From the NCBI GenBank assembly GCA_022824185.1, contig JAJEAU010000016.1, forward strand, positions 1 to 64,000: a stretch of 64,000 nt of DNA, read 5' to 3'. Of the stretch, positions 43,793-51,919 are shown one piece after another. The stretch's first letter is position 1. Every line of letters starts with the position of its first letter. Position numbers and translations under genes: made by a program. Below the pieces are notes generated by a model. The model was not told the DNA's origin and ran no database searches. It was given only the letters and a program-made list of their open reading frames with translations. The stretch comes from Dehalococcoidia bacterium. Its GTDB lineage: Bacteria > Chloroflexota > Dehalococcoidia > Lucifugimonadales > Lucifugimonadaceae.

Positions 43793-45061
43793 ATGAGCAG
43801 ATTAGCATATCCGGACGAACGCAGAGCAGTTATAACCGGCATGGGTGCGATGACGTGTTTGGGCAAGTCGCCGGAAGAGTTTTGGACGAATCTGAAGGAC
43901 GGTGTTTCGGGCGCGCGGCCGATGTCGGTCATCGACCCGACTCCGTTTCCGTGCAAAGTCTCGGGCGAGGTGCAGGATTTCGATCCGTCAGAGGGAGGGC
44001 TGATCCACCGCAGGGAGGCGCGTAGGATGGGTCGGTTCTCGCAGTTTGCGGTTCATGCATCGCATCAGGCGATCAAAGATGCGGGGTTGGATTTGGATGC
44101 CGAAGATCGGGAGCGCGTAGGGATTTTGATCGGAAGCGGCGCGGGCGGTTTGCCGGAGACTGACGAACAGTCGAAGGTGATGAACCGACGCGGGGCTTTG
44201 CGGGTCAGTCCGTTCTATATTCCCGTCATGCTGGTGAATATGTGCTCGGCGAACGTTAGTCGGGTGTTTGGCTTGCTCGGGTACACGAACACTTGCGTGA
44301 CGGCCTGTGCGGCGAGCACGCAGGCGATCGGCGAGGCGGTGGAGGTTATCCGTCGCGGTGCTGCGGATGTGATCCTGACGGGCGGAGCCGAAGCGGGTAT
44401 CTGCGAACTCGGGATGGGAGGCTTCTCGACGATCCATGCACTATCTACGAGGGACTGCCCTCCTGAGGAGGCTTCACGGCCGTTCGACTCGGACCGCGAT
44501 GGGTTTGTGCCTGCGGAGGGATCGGCGATGTTTGTGATGGAGAGTCTCGAGCACGCGAAGGCGCGGGGGGCGAATATCTACGCCGAGGTTACTGGTTGGG
44601 GGGTGTCGTCGGACGCGTTTCATCTGGTGCAACCTCACGACGAAGGCAAGGGTGCGGCGTTGGCGATCAAGCTGGCGTTAGCTGATGCGGGGCGGAACGT
44701 CGAGGATATCGATTACATCAATGCTCACGGGACGTCGACGCCGTTGAACGACAAGTCTGAGACGTTAGCAATCAAACGTGCTTTCGGCGATCACGCATAC
44801 AACGTTCCGGTGAGCAGCACGAAGTCGATGATCGGGCATTCGCTGGGGGCTTCCGGTTCGATGGAAGCCTTGGCCTGCATCGGGAGCATCCGGGATCAGG
44901 TATTGCATCCGACGATCAATCTGGACACGCCGGATCCTGAGTGTGATCTGGACTACATCCCGAATGTTGCCCGCGAGACGAAGGTTGAAGTGGCGTTATC
45001 GAACAGTTTTGGGTTTGGTGGTCAGAATGCTTGTTTGGTTATTGAGAAGTTCGACGGTTGA
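43793..45061 (+). CDS. fabF: Beta-ketoacyl-ACP synthase II
   Basis: A 422-aa condensing enzyme of fatty acid synthesis. CVTACAASTQAIGEAVEVI has the nucleophile Cys; INAHGTSTPLND and STKSMIGHSLGASG each carry a catalytic His. RRAVITGMGAMTCLG is the N-terminal signature. ATG at 43793 has GGAG 7 nt upstream. No acpP or other fab genes adjoin. It probably elongates acyl chains in the cytoplasm; a role in secondary metabolism is less likely given the full-length standard form. Confidence 0.93.
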   Translation: MSRLAYPDERRAVITGMGAMTCLGKSPEEFWTNLKDGVSGARPMSVIDPTPFPCKVSGEVQDFDPSEGGLIHRREARRMGRFSQFAVHASHQAIKDAGLDLDAEDRERVGILIGSGAGGLPETDEQSKVMNRRGALRVSPFYIPVMLVNMCSANVSRVFGLLGYTNTCVTACAASTQAIGEAVEVIRRGAADVILTGGAEAGICELGMGGFSTIHALSTRDCPPEEASRPFDSDRDGFVPAEGSAMFVMESLEHAKARGANIYAEVTGWGVSSDAFHLVQPHDEGKGAALAIKLALADAGRNVEDIDYINAHGTSTPLNDKSETLAIKRAFGDHAYNVPVSSTKSMIGHSLGASGSMEALACIGSIRDQVLHPTINLDTPDPECDLDYIPNVARETKVEVALSNSFGFGGQNACLVIEKFDG

Positions 45062-45110
45062 CAGACCTGCGAATGCGTAGCGTCAGTCTTTTTTAGTGAA
45101 TTGGATTTAA

Positions 45111-45680
45111 TTGGTGAAGAAACGGATTGCAGCTCTTTTCGACGGCATGAACATGTATCACCACGCTAGGAATGCGTTTGGTGACCGGGATGGTCGTTAC
45201 GATCCGGTGAAGTTGGCTGAAGCCGTGGCCCAATTAGCAGGGTACGAGTTGGTTGCGACGCGCTTCTACGTCGGCGTACCGCCATCGAATCGACATAGAA
45301 AACTGTATGGATATTGGAACGCCAGGCTTTCCGCAATGGAGCAAAACGGTGTGTCTGTGTTTCGAGGATCCATCAATTACGCTGGCGGGACTGGGCAAGA
45401 AAAAGGCGTCGATATCCGGATTGCACTTGATGCCATCCAATTGGTTCTAGACGAATCTTGCGACGCAATAATCGTTTTCAGCACCGATCAAGACTTTCAA
45501 CAGATCAGACCGACTGCGTTGCGGGTTGCACAAAAGTTGGGAACGCAGATACGCATCAAGTCCAGTTTTCCGCGGACTTCTAGCTACTTCGTCAGAGGCA
45601 TTGAAGGGACGGATTGGGTGCCCTTCGGGCCGCAAACCTATCGGTTGAGTCTGGATCCGAAAAACTACTGGCCAAAATAA
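45111..45680 (+). CDS. NYN domain (LabA/DUF88-like) protein
   Basis: A 189-aa PIN-like nuclease-fold protein. IAALFDGMNMYHHARNAFG has the first acidic site (FDGxN). EKGVDIRIALDAIQLVLD and AIIVFSTDQDFQQI carry the second and third. NYN proteins are predicted RNases. TTG at 45111 or GTG at 45114 is the start. The region has a less G/T-biased codon use than fabF. A strong promoter and small RNA follow on the same strand. Confidence 0.88.
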   Translation: MVKKRIAALFDGMNMYHHARNAFGDRDGRYDPVKLAEAVAQLAGYELVATRFYVGVPPSNRHRKLYGYWNARLSAMEQNGVSVFRGSINYAGGTGQEKGVDIRIALDAIQLVLDESCDAIIVFSTDQDFQQIRPTALRVAQKLGTQIRIKSSFPRTSSYFVRGIEGTDWVPFGPQTYRLSLDPKNYWPK

Positions 45681-45704
45681 GAGTTGTCGCCAGGTTCAAC
45701 TCTC

Positions 45705-45733
45705 TTGCGCGGAGAGTTAACCGGTGCTAAAAT
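45705..45733 (+). promoter_or_regulatory. Extended -10 promoter upstream of a candidate small RNA
   Basis: TTGCGC (45705-45710), 17-nt spacer and TAAAAT (45728-45733), with TG one base before the -10 box (extended -10). It lies 25 bp after the NYN stop, inside which a GTT-AACTCTC/GAGAGTT-AC inverted repeat also falls. No coding region follows on this strand; a terminator ends about 85 nt later. Confidence 0.6.
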
Positions 45734-45739
45734 CAAGGT

Positions 45740-45818
45740 TGATACTCCCCCGGGGTGGCAGCCACGGCAAACCTAACAAGGAATGTCGGCGGTGATGAAC
45801 GCCGGGGGTTCCTTTTTT
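45740..45818 (+). ncRNA. Candidate intergenic small RNA, about 80 nt
   Basis: Bounded by the promoter at 45705-45733 and a strong intrinsic terminator at 45778-45818. No reading frame of use lies in it and the next gene is on the opposite strand. Inside is a GTGG-CAG-CCAC hairpin (45755-45765), and CCCCCGG (45747-45753) can pair with CCGGGGG (45802-45808). The second pairing would break the terminator stem, so two exclusive folds are possible. No known RNA family was recognised; tmRNA, SRP RNA and c-di-GMP motifs do not fit. Confidence 0.5.
45778..45818 (+). terminator. Strong intrinsic terminator
   Basis: AAGGAA (45778-45783) pairs with TTCCTT (45809-45814) and CGGCG (45787-45791) pairs with CGCCG (45800-45804), with a GTGATGAA loop, followed by a run of six T (45813-45818). 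It ends plus-strand transcription 11 bp before the end of the convergent enolase gene. Confidence 0.85.
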
Positions 45819-45828
45819 GTTTCCAGAC

Positions 45829-47031
45829 TCACCAACTCGGCACGTCTTCCCGTTCGATTTTGTCGGGGTCGAGGTCCATGCCGACGCCGGGTTCGGTTGG
45901 GATGGCGATGTGACCGTTTACGGGGTTTATGGGGTTGGCTAGGAAGTGTTGGTGGACTTGGTTCCACTTGATTAGGAACTCTTGGTAGGGCGTGTGGATC
46001 GGCGATTGGGTTACGGAGACGTGGATGCCGGCGGGTGAGGAGTGACCGTGCGGAATTGTGATGAGATCGGCGGCGGTTGCGACGGCCATGATCTTCAGGG
46101 TCTCGGAGATGCCGCCCGCCCAGTAGATATCAGGTTGGAGGATGTCGAGGGCTTCGGCGTCGATGAAGCGTTTGAAGCCCCATCGGGTGTATTCGTGTTC
46201 GGCGCCGGAGATTGGAATGTTGGTCTTCTCGCGGATCTTGCGGTAGGAGTCGATGCGGTCTGGCATGGCGACTTCCTCGAGCCATCGGGGTTGGCAGTCC
46301 TCGATTGCCGAGGCGAGTTTGACGACGTAGTTGACGTCCATGGCCTGCCAGCAGTCGAGCATTATGTCGTAGCCTTCGCCGACGGTGTCTCGGAGGGTTT
46401 CGACCATTGCGACATTGGTCTTGAATCCGTCGTGGCCAGACATCGGGCCGTGGCGGAAGAACCATTTCTGGGCGGTGTAGCCGAGGGACTTGGCCCATGC
46501 GGCGCGCTCGCGGACTAGGCCGATGTCGGTTACGTTGAAGCCGAGCATGGAGGCGTAGGCGGGGACTTTGTCGCGGGTCGGGCCTCCGAGGAGGGTATAG
46601 ACCGGGACGTTGAGGACGCGGCCTTTAAGGTCCCAAAGGGCGCAGTCGACGACGGAGATTGCCATCATCGCCTGTCCGTGCCGACCGTGGACCTGGGATC
46701 GGTGCATGATGTCCCACAGAAACTCGGTGGCGAGCGGGTCGCGGTTGAGGAGGAGCGGGGCGAGTTGTTTCGCAACTAGGTAGGCGACGGTCTCCTCGAC
46801 GGGGCCACCGATGCCGATTGCGCCGTCGTCGGTCTCGATCTGGATGAAGTAGGCGTCGTGCTCCATGCGGTTTGCGTCGGATTGGTCGGTGACGACGTTG
46901 GTTCGACGCTTGGAGCCTCGGAACTCTTCGTAGACGTCGAGGGGCATGACGAGGCGGTCTTCCCAGAACTCGCCTTTGGTTTCGATGGTTCCGTGGAGAT
47001 GTCGGATTCTGACGTTGGAGATTTTGGACAT
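45829..47031 (-). CDS. Enolase-superfamily acid-sugar dehydratase, rhamnonate dehydratase-like
   Basis: A 400-aa MR/MLE-type enzyme. The metal ligands appear as Asp in IMLDCWQAMDVNY, Glu in WLEEVAMP and Glu in SGAEHEYTR. QKWFFRHG is the KxK-type region, and IPHGHSSPAG carries the second-half His. The DVNYVVKLA, DILQPDIYWAGG and PVNGHI segments are close to those of L-rhamnonate dehydratases. The enzyme should remove water from an acid sugar. The rhamnose-mutarotase-like gene is 35 kb away, so a shared pathway is only a possibility. Start ATG at 47031. Confidence 0.88.
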   Translation of the reverse strand: MSKISNVRIRHLHGTIETKGEFWEDRLVMPLDVYEEFRGSKRRTNVVTDQSDANRMEHDAYFIQIETDDGAIGIGGPVEETVAYLVAKQLAPLLLNRDPLATEFLWDIMHRSQVHGRHGQAMMAISVVDCALWDLKGRVLNVPVYTLLGGPTRDKVPAYASMLGFNVTDIGLVRERAAWAKSLGYTAQKWFFRHGPMSGHDGFKTNVAMVETLRDTVGEGYDIMLDCWQAMDVNYVVKLASAIEDCQPRWLEEVAMPDRIDSYRKIREKTNIPISGAEHEYTRWGFKRFIDAEALDILQPDIYWAGGISETLKIMAVATAADLITIPHGHSSPAGIHVSVTQSPIHTPYQEFLIKWNQVHQHFLANPINPVNGHIAIPTEPGVGMDLDPDKIEREDVPSW

Positions 47032-47048
47032 TTGAAGAGTTCTCGGGG

Positions 47049-47672
47049 TTAGGTGTCGGATTGTTGTGGTTGGTTGCGGATTCGTTCGAGTTCGGTTTTT
47101 GCGCGTCTCGATTTTCTAATCAGGTAGAAGGTGACGCCTAAGAAGGCGATGGAGACGAAGACCCACAGGATGGTGCCGACTACTAAGTTGTCGCCGCCTC
47201 TCGCGCGTCCGAAGACCTCGGTGGCCAAGATCAGGGTTTCTTCGCCTAGTTCATGATGATCGACCACGACGTCGATTGCCCACACGCCGGCTTCTTCGAT
47301 CTCGAGCCTAGCGACGTAGTACTCGCGGTCGTCTGGCGAGTTGAGTGCTGGCGCTACCTGCCTCTCGCCGTGTTCCGATGGTGATGCGTAAACCTTGATG
47401 ATGGCGTCGGGGACGTTGGCTCCGGTCTCACGTTGATGGACCTGGACGGCGTAGGAGATGGAGCCGATGATCGCTCGTTCGGGCGATTGGTGGACGACGA
47501 TGCGATAGTTGCCGACGTCTTCATCGGCGACGACAGTGAACGGGCCGGATGTGAAGATCAACGGTTGAGCGAGGACGGTGACGCTGGTAAGGAGGGTGGC
47601 GACGACTACAGTCAGCAGTGCGCCGATGCGGAGAAAAACGCTGCTCGAAGTTGAAGTCAAGGAGGATTGCAT
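47049..47672 (-). CDS. Secreted, membrane-anchored beta-domain protein (YtkA/FixH-like)
   Basis: About 207 aa. A signal-like segment (FLRIGALLTVVVATLLTSVTVLA) precedes an extracellular beta-rich domain of about 130 residues (NYRIVVHQSPERAIIGSISY to AGVWAIDVVVDHHE), then a C-terminal membrane helix (ILWVFVSIAFLGVTFYLI) and a basic tail. The AGVWAIDV strand recalls YtkA-like domains. The ATG at 47672 is preferred to 47693 or 47795, since it has a purine-rich AGAAGTGAG upstream and starts just before the signal peptide. Function unknown. Confidence 0.6.
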   Translation of the reverse strand: MQSSLTSTSSSVFLRIGALLTVVVATLLTSVTVLAQPLIFTSGPFTVVADEDVGNYRIVVHQSPERAIIGSISYAVQVHQRETGANVPDAIIKVYASPSEHGERQVAPALNSPDDREYYVARLEIEEAGVWAIDVVVDHHELGEETLILATEVFGRARGGDNLVVGTILWVFVSIAFLGVTFYLIRKSRRAKTELERIRNQPQQSDT

Positions 47673-47783
47673 CTCACTTCTAAGATACTGCATGGCGATG
47701 TTGGTCGGCGATGCTGGGGCCGGTGCGAGAGATGGATGTAAGATATGCCCAGCAACTTGAACATGGACGGGGTTATCAAGGTC

Positions 47784-48722
47784 ATGACACATCACAAACC
47801 ATTGGCGGGAAGGGCTGGTATTGTCACTGGGGGTGCGCTTGGGATCGGTGGCGGCACGGCGCGTCGATTGGCTTCGGATGGGGCTGAGATCCTAGTTGTG
47901 GACATCGTGGAGGATGCGGCGCAGAGGAATGTCGAGCGGATCAAAGACGCGGGCGGGACGGCGAGTTACATGGTCGGGAATGTGGCTCAGGAGGATGTTG
48001 CTAAGGCGATGGTGGAACGGTGTGTGGATGAATATGGGCGGTTGGACATTTTGGTTCAGAACGCTTACGGAGGAGGCGCAGGCAGTGATGGCTCGGCGGT
48101 TGATGTCGAACCTGATGCCTGGAGATCGGGAATGGACTTGCTCGTTGGGGCGCAGTTCTTGGGTGCGAAGTATGGGGTGCCGGCGATGGAGGCATCGGGG
48201 CATCCAGAGACGTTCGAGATCCCTGAGTGGAAGGGTGCCGGTCGGCGGCATGGTAATCCGCCAAAGATGGAGGTGGGGCGGATCGTGAACATCTCTTCGG
48301 TGCACGGTCTGTTGCAGGCGCCGAGGGCGTTGGTGTATGAAGCAGGCAAGGCGGCGGTTGTGGGATTAACTCGGCAGATGGCTGTCGATTTCGGACCGCT
48401 GGGTATCACGGTGAATGCGATCGCGCCGGGGCATATCGTGACGGAGCGCGGTGAGGCGATGTGGGCGGAACTCGGCAATGATGCCGGGTTCGGGCTGTTT
48501 GAGAGGCACTATCCGGTTCGGCGGACAGGGGTCCCGACGGATATTGCCAATGCGATCGCGTTTTTGTGTTCTCCGGATGCGTCGTTCATCACTGGTGTCG
48601 TGCTGCCGGTCGATGGCGGGATGTCGATCCAGTTGCAGGAGAACATCGTGATGCATACGAAGGATTACATCGTCGAGAACCCCGATTTGAGGACGCATTT
48701 CGATAGCCGTCGGCAGGGCTAA
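47784..48722 (+). CDS. Short-chain dehydrogenase/reductase
   Basis: A 312-aa NAD(P)-dependent oxidoreductase. GIVTGGALGIGGGTARRLA is the cofactor loop, NISSVHGLLQAP has the catalytic Ser and YEAGKAAVVGL the Tyr-Lys pair. AINGxxPGH-type NAIAPGHIVTERG follows and a longer C-terminal tail than usual (MHTKDYIVENPDLRTHF). ATG at 47784 is chosen; frames from 47745 or 47763 lack ribosome sites. It is divergent from the beta-domain gene. Substrate unknown; proximity to the acid-sugar dehydratase hints at sugar acids. Confidence 0.88.
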   Translation: MTHHKPLAGRAGIVTGGALGIGGGTARRLASDGAEILVVDIVEDAAQRNVERIKDAGGTASYMVGNVAQEDVAKAMVERCVDEYGRLDILVQNAYGGGAGSDGSAVDVEPDAWRSGMDLLVGAQFLGAKYGVPAMEASGHPETFEIPEWKGAGRRHGNPPKMEVGRIVNISSVHGLLQAPRALVYEAGKAAVVGLTRQMAVDFGPLGITVNAIAPGHIVTERGEAMWAELGNDAGFGLFERHYPVRRTGVPTDIANAIAFLCSPDASFITGVVLPVDGGMSIQLQENIVMHTKDYIVENPDLRTHFDSRRQG

Positions 48723-48730
48723 GAGACGTA

Positions 48731-49522
48731 TCAGATCAGGCTGACCTCGTCGCCGATGTGGATGGTGCCGGGGTTTTTGGCTTCGATGGAGATGGCGAAC
48801 TGGGGTTGGTCTTGCCCGATGATGCGGGTTAGGGTGCCCATGACGTCGATGTCGCGTTGGGCGGTTTGGGGGTCGACGTGGGTGGCTAGGCAACGGGTTA
48901 CTGTCTTGCGGACGCGGAATTGAATTTGACCGATCTGGATTCTGCCACCGACCCATGTGAGTTCTTGCCAAGGTGCCGCTCCTTGGATGGCGATGTTGGA
49001 TCGGAAGCGGAGTTCGGAGAGCTCGGACAGGTCGGCGGCTTTGGCGAGGTCAGATAGGGACTCTCGGGAGTGGAGGGTTGTGAGTCCGGCGGCGGTGTCG
49101 TGAAATCGTCCGTGAGTGCCGTTGCCAAGAAGGCGTAGGGGGAGTTGGCGTCGGTTAAGGGCAGATGGGGTGTCGGCTAGGGATGAGTACCAATCGTTGA
49201 AGTGTTGCTCGATGCGGAGTCGGTCGCCGGGTTCGTCGATGCTGCCTTCGATCGGTATGTCGGAATCTGGTAGGCGGATCCAGAGGCGGCGCGACGTTGG
49301 TTCGAAGCCGCAGGAGAGGTTGGCTAGGTCAGGCGAGTGTTGGAGGGAGGCGAACCAGGTTTTCTGCTTCCAGCTCGTGTCTTCGGGTGGACCTGCGTCG
49401 TTGAAACGGAAGCCTAGGACGCGGTCGCCGACTACTCGACCGTCTTCGGCGATCTCGATGGAATCGCAGGGTTCGGCCGGGAGGGATTTGATGGGATGGC
49501 GGTAGAGGGCTACGACTTGCAT
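48731..49522 (-). CDS. MOSC domain protein
   Basis: A 263-aa protein. An N-terminal MOSC beta-barrel (VVALYRHPIKSLPAEPC, VVGDRVLGFRF) and a C-terminal MOSC domain (ELRFRSNIAIQ and VRKTVTRCLATHVDPQT) are both present; the Cys in TRCLAT is the conserved molybdenum-cofactor-associated residue. These resemble amidoxime-reducing or YcbX-like proteins that use molybdenum cofactor. No electron-transfer domain is fused. It sits on the minus strand 4 bp after the MFS gene's stop. Confidence 0.9.
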   Translation of the reverse strand: MQVVALYRHPIKSLPAEPCDSIEIAEDGRVVGDRVLGFRFNDAGPPEDTSWKQKTWFASLQHSPDLANLSCGFEPTSRRLWIRLPDSDIPIEGSIDEPGDRLRIEQHFNDWYSSLADTPSALNRRQLPLRLLGNGTHGRFHDTAAGLTTLHSRESLSDLAKAADLSELSELRFRSNIAIQGAAPWQELTWVGGRIQIGQIQFRVRKTVTRCLATHVDPQTAQRDIDVMGTLTRIIGQDQPQFAISIEAKNPGTIHIGDEVSLI

Positions 49523-49526
49523 GGCA

Positions 49527-50759
49527 TCATATTTTCACTCGTCTGAATGCTATCCAAATGGCGACGTCGTAGGCGAGTTTCAGCGTTCCTGAGACGATCC
49601 ATGGAGTTGTGGTGACTGCTCCTGCCCAGAGCCAGCCGGTTACGGTGGCGGAAGGGATACGTCCGAGGCCACGCCCGAGGTTGGCGGATCCTGCCATGAT
49701 CGGGTGCTCGTCGGGTTCGGTGATGCCCATCATGTAAGCCTGTCGGGTGGGGACGTCCATCTCGTCGAAAAGGGAGCGGAGGAGCCAGAGGGCGATGGCG
49801 ATGATGACGGTCGGGGCAAAGGCGAAGAGGATGAGGGCGATGTTGGAGATGACTTGTGTGAAGACGAGGGTGTTGAGGAGTCCGAGGCGTTTTGCGACGG
49901 CTGGGGCAAGGGCGAGGGAGATCATGTTGAGGGCTTGTGCGGCGATGATCAGAGCAGCGATGGCCGCGGCGGAGAGTCCGAATTTGGTGAATAGCCAGAA
50001 GCTGAGGAAGGATTCGAAGATCATGCCTCCGGCGAATGAATCGACGGCGAAGAGGCCGGAGAGTTTGAGGATCGGTTTTCGGTCTCGGGCTTTGAATGGA
50101 TTGACGAGGAAGGGTTGGTCTTGCTCGTGTTGGGTTGGCGAGTTGGTCTTTGAAGAGAGGAATAGGTAGACGAGGGAGGCGATGATGTGAAGGGCGACGT
50201 ATAGCCAGAGGAGGGTGTGGTAGGCGTCGGTGGGGTTCCAGTCGAGGGTTTCGATGAGCAGTGTGGACAGACCGGCTAGGAGCGCTCCGGTTGCGCGTCC
50301 GGCGGCGGACGCGATGGTGAGGATGGAGTAGGCTTTCGTGCGGTTTTCCTGTGGAATGACGGCGGCGATGCCGGTTTGTTCGAGTTGGGTCATGGCTCCC
50401 CAGTGGGCTCCGCTGGCGGCGTAGGAGCCGAAGAAGCCGCCGATGATCAGGAGCCAGAAGCTATCTGTGGAGATGAGGACGACGCCTGCGATGCCTGTGA
50501 TGAGCATGTTGGCGACGGCCCATGTTCGATTTGAGATGGCCCGGTTGGTGAGCATGACGACGAGGGAGAGGAGGAAGCCGCCGGCGAGAGATGCTCCGAA
50601 GATGATGCCGATTTGGGTGTTGGAGACGCCGATGTGGGCGAGGTAGATGACGGCGAGGGCGGCCATGAGCCATTTCGCAGCATCACGGATGAAGCGTCCG
50701 GCGTAGAAGAGGTAGGGGTCGAAGGATGGGCCGCGGGTGGCGGAGATGGTTGACGCCAT
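49527..50759 (-). CDS. MFS transporter
   Basis: A 410-aa, 12-segment carrier. FYAGRFIRDAAKWLMAALAVIYLAHIG is the first part, and LFDEMDVPTRQAYMMGITEPDE is the cytoplasmic loop of a family seen in several MFS permeases. ATG at 50759 is chosen; the frame is open upstream to 51113 but that part (many Lys/Ser/Gln codons over T-rich DNA) is unlikely to be protein. The downstream MOSC gene is 4 bp away and probably cotranscribed. Confidence 0.85.
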   Translation of the reverse strand: MASTISATRGPSFDPYLFYAGRFIRDAAKWLMAALAVIYLAHIGVSNTQIGIIFGASLAGGFLLSLVVMLTNRAISNRTWAVANMLITGIAGVVLISTDSFWLLIIGGFFGSYAASGAHWGAMTQLEQTGIAAVIPQENRTKAYSILTIASAAGRATGALLAGLSTLLIETLDWNPTDAYHTLLWLYVALHIIASLVYLFLSSKTNSPTQHEQDQPFLVNPFKARDRKPILKLSGLFAVDSFAGGMIFESFLSFWLFTKFGLSAAAIAALIIAAQALNMISLALAPAVAKRLGLLNTLVFTQVISNIALILFAFAPTVIIAIALWLLRSLFDEMDVPTRQAYMMGITEPDEHPIMAGSANLGRGLGRIPSATVTGWLWAGAVTTTPWIVSGTLKLAYDVAIWIAFRRVKI

Positions 50760-50768
50760 TAAGGCAAA

Positions 50769-50792
50769 GCGGCATGGCCGCGTTTCTTTTTT
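50769..50792 (+). terminator. Terminator-like hairpin 1 (plus strand)
   Basis: GCGGC, an ATG loop and GCCGC (50769-50781) followed by GTTTCTTTTTT. It points along the plus strand although no plus-strand gene precedes it closely. It lies 9 bp upstream of the minus-strand MFS start. Confidence 0.6.
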
Positions 50793-50847
50793 GGGGGAGG
50801 AGGAGGAAGAGGGGACTTCGACGTTGACGATGGGGAATGATTTTAAT

Positions 50848-50870
50848 GCCGCGTGGCGGCTTTTCTTTTT
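50848..50870 (+). terminator. Terminator-like hairpin 2 (plus strand)
   Basis: GCCGC, a GTG loop and GCGGC (50848-50860) followed by TTTTCTTTTT. The stem arms are complementary to those of the hairpin at 50769, so the two could also pair with each other. Same orientation, 79 bp apart. Confidence 0.6.
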
Positions 50871-50899
50871 GCTAGGAGGGGGCGGATAGGTTTGGAAGC

Positions 50900-50950
50900 G
50901 TTGTCTGAACTGGGATTTTTGGGATTGGGGGGATTTTTGGGATTTTGTTG
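50900..50950 (+). repeat. 51-bp direct repeat, copy 1
   Basis: Identical over 51 nt to 51920-51970, exactly 1020 bp downstream. Inside, GGATT recurs every 9 nt (50913, 50922, 50931, 50940). The flanks outside the 51 nt are unlike each other. Confidence 0.9.
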
Positions 50951-51087
50951 TTGGTTGTTTGGGGGATTGGTTTTTATTTAGACGCGTTGAAACGTCCGGG
51001 GTTGCCGAACGTGGGCGCTTGGAGCGTCGGGCTTGTCGGTCTTGTTTTTTAGTTTTTTTGGTTTTGCTTATTTGGTAGCTTTGGTTT

Positions 51088-51206
51088 GGGACTTGGTCCC
51101 GGTTGACGTGCATGGGCGGTTTTTAGGTCCGCCCATGGCGTCGGGGTCCCCATTGTCCGGAAGGACATTGCCCTCGCGAGCGAGGGAAACCCGAGGGGTC
51201 GGGTTT
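51088..51206. other. Array of perfect hairpins, possible structured RNA or protein-binding site
   Basis: Consecutive stems: GGGAC-TTG-GTCCC (51088-51100); GACG plus CATGGGCGG (51105-51119) pairing with CCGCCCATG and CGTC (51129-51142); GTCC-GGAA-GGAC (51155-51166), a GNRA-type tetraloop on the plus strand; CCCTCGC-GA-GCGAGGG (51171-51186); AAACCCGA-GGGG-TCGGGTTT (51187-51206). A further CGCCGG/CCGGCG stem lies at 51323-51343. Such density is not expected in coding DNA. Which strand is transcribed is not certain; the promoter at 51911 would give the minus strand. Confidence 0.55.
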
Positions 51207-51800
51207 TCGAGGAATCGCCGCGGTGTAAAAACCGGTGGACTTTGGTCTCGACTGTCGTCTTGACCTTGGTCCTTCGGGCGAAAAATACTTAACTCATTGA
51301 AAAAGTCGAGCGTTGCCGACGTCGCCGGACCGACGGCCCGGCGTGCGGTCAGTGGAAACATCCCGCACGCCATCATTTGGTTCTTGCCCCGCATTAGCGC
51401 TCTGATCTCCCCGCACGACGAAGCGGTTCTGATCTGTTTCGGATAAGAGAAGACCTCGTCCAGGCCTTGAATGGTGTCGAATCCTCGCGGCAGCTTCGCT
51501 CCCGCGTCCCTATTTTGTCTCGCGAACAAAGGTAGGGTTCGTCCATCTGGCTCGTGTTGCGGCTTAAGCAGTATATCGCCGCGCCTGAACCTTGCAGCTA
51601 CATCCTTCTCCATAACCGGGTTTGTGACCGCGTTGCTCCATGCTCCAGGAGACTTAGACGGGCACCGTCGCGATCGGCGCGCAGTTGTACATCGGGCCTT
51701 GCACCTCGGGGTTCTACACCTCCGGCCTCGGGGCTCTTTCTGCACTTTCGCGCTTCTCATGTGTGATACGCCTCGCGGTTTCATGTCACTTCAATCGACG

Positions 51801-51916
51801 ACAACTGCTGCCAAGTCGCGATCCTCGGCGGCGGCGATCCTCTGGGCGTTGTTTCCCTCGCGATGCGGGTTGAACGCTTGTTGTTAACAGTAACAGATGT
51901 AGTGCGTGCGTGTCAA
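51801..51916 (-). promoter_or_regulatory. Promoter plus leader, copy B of a duplicated block
   Basis: Minus-strand TTGACA (51911-51916), a spacer with the CGCACTAC motif, and TACTGT (51887-51892) as a weaker -10 at 18-nt spacing. The block is the same length as copy A (115-230) and aligns along it. It abuts the second 51-bp direct repeat. It would drive transcription into the hairpin-rich block. Confidence 0.5.
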
Positions 51917-51919
51917 GAT

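Noticed and set aside
45683-45720. tRNA-like T-arm (GTTCAAC) after the NYN gene
   Set aside because: No flanking 5-bp T stem, anticodon arm or acceptor stem could be built.
50760-51113. Upstream extension of the MFS gene frame
   Set aside because: Lys/Ser/Gln-rich translation of T-rich terminators and direct-repeat DNA; the carrier starts naturally at 50759.
51068-51784. Minus-strand 238-codon open frame in the hairpin-rich block
   Set aside because: No domain recognised, composition unlike a folded protein, and its last third coincides with a string of perfect DNA palindromes. It could still be real if conserved in relatives, since promoter block B points into it.
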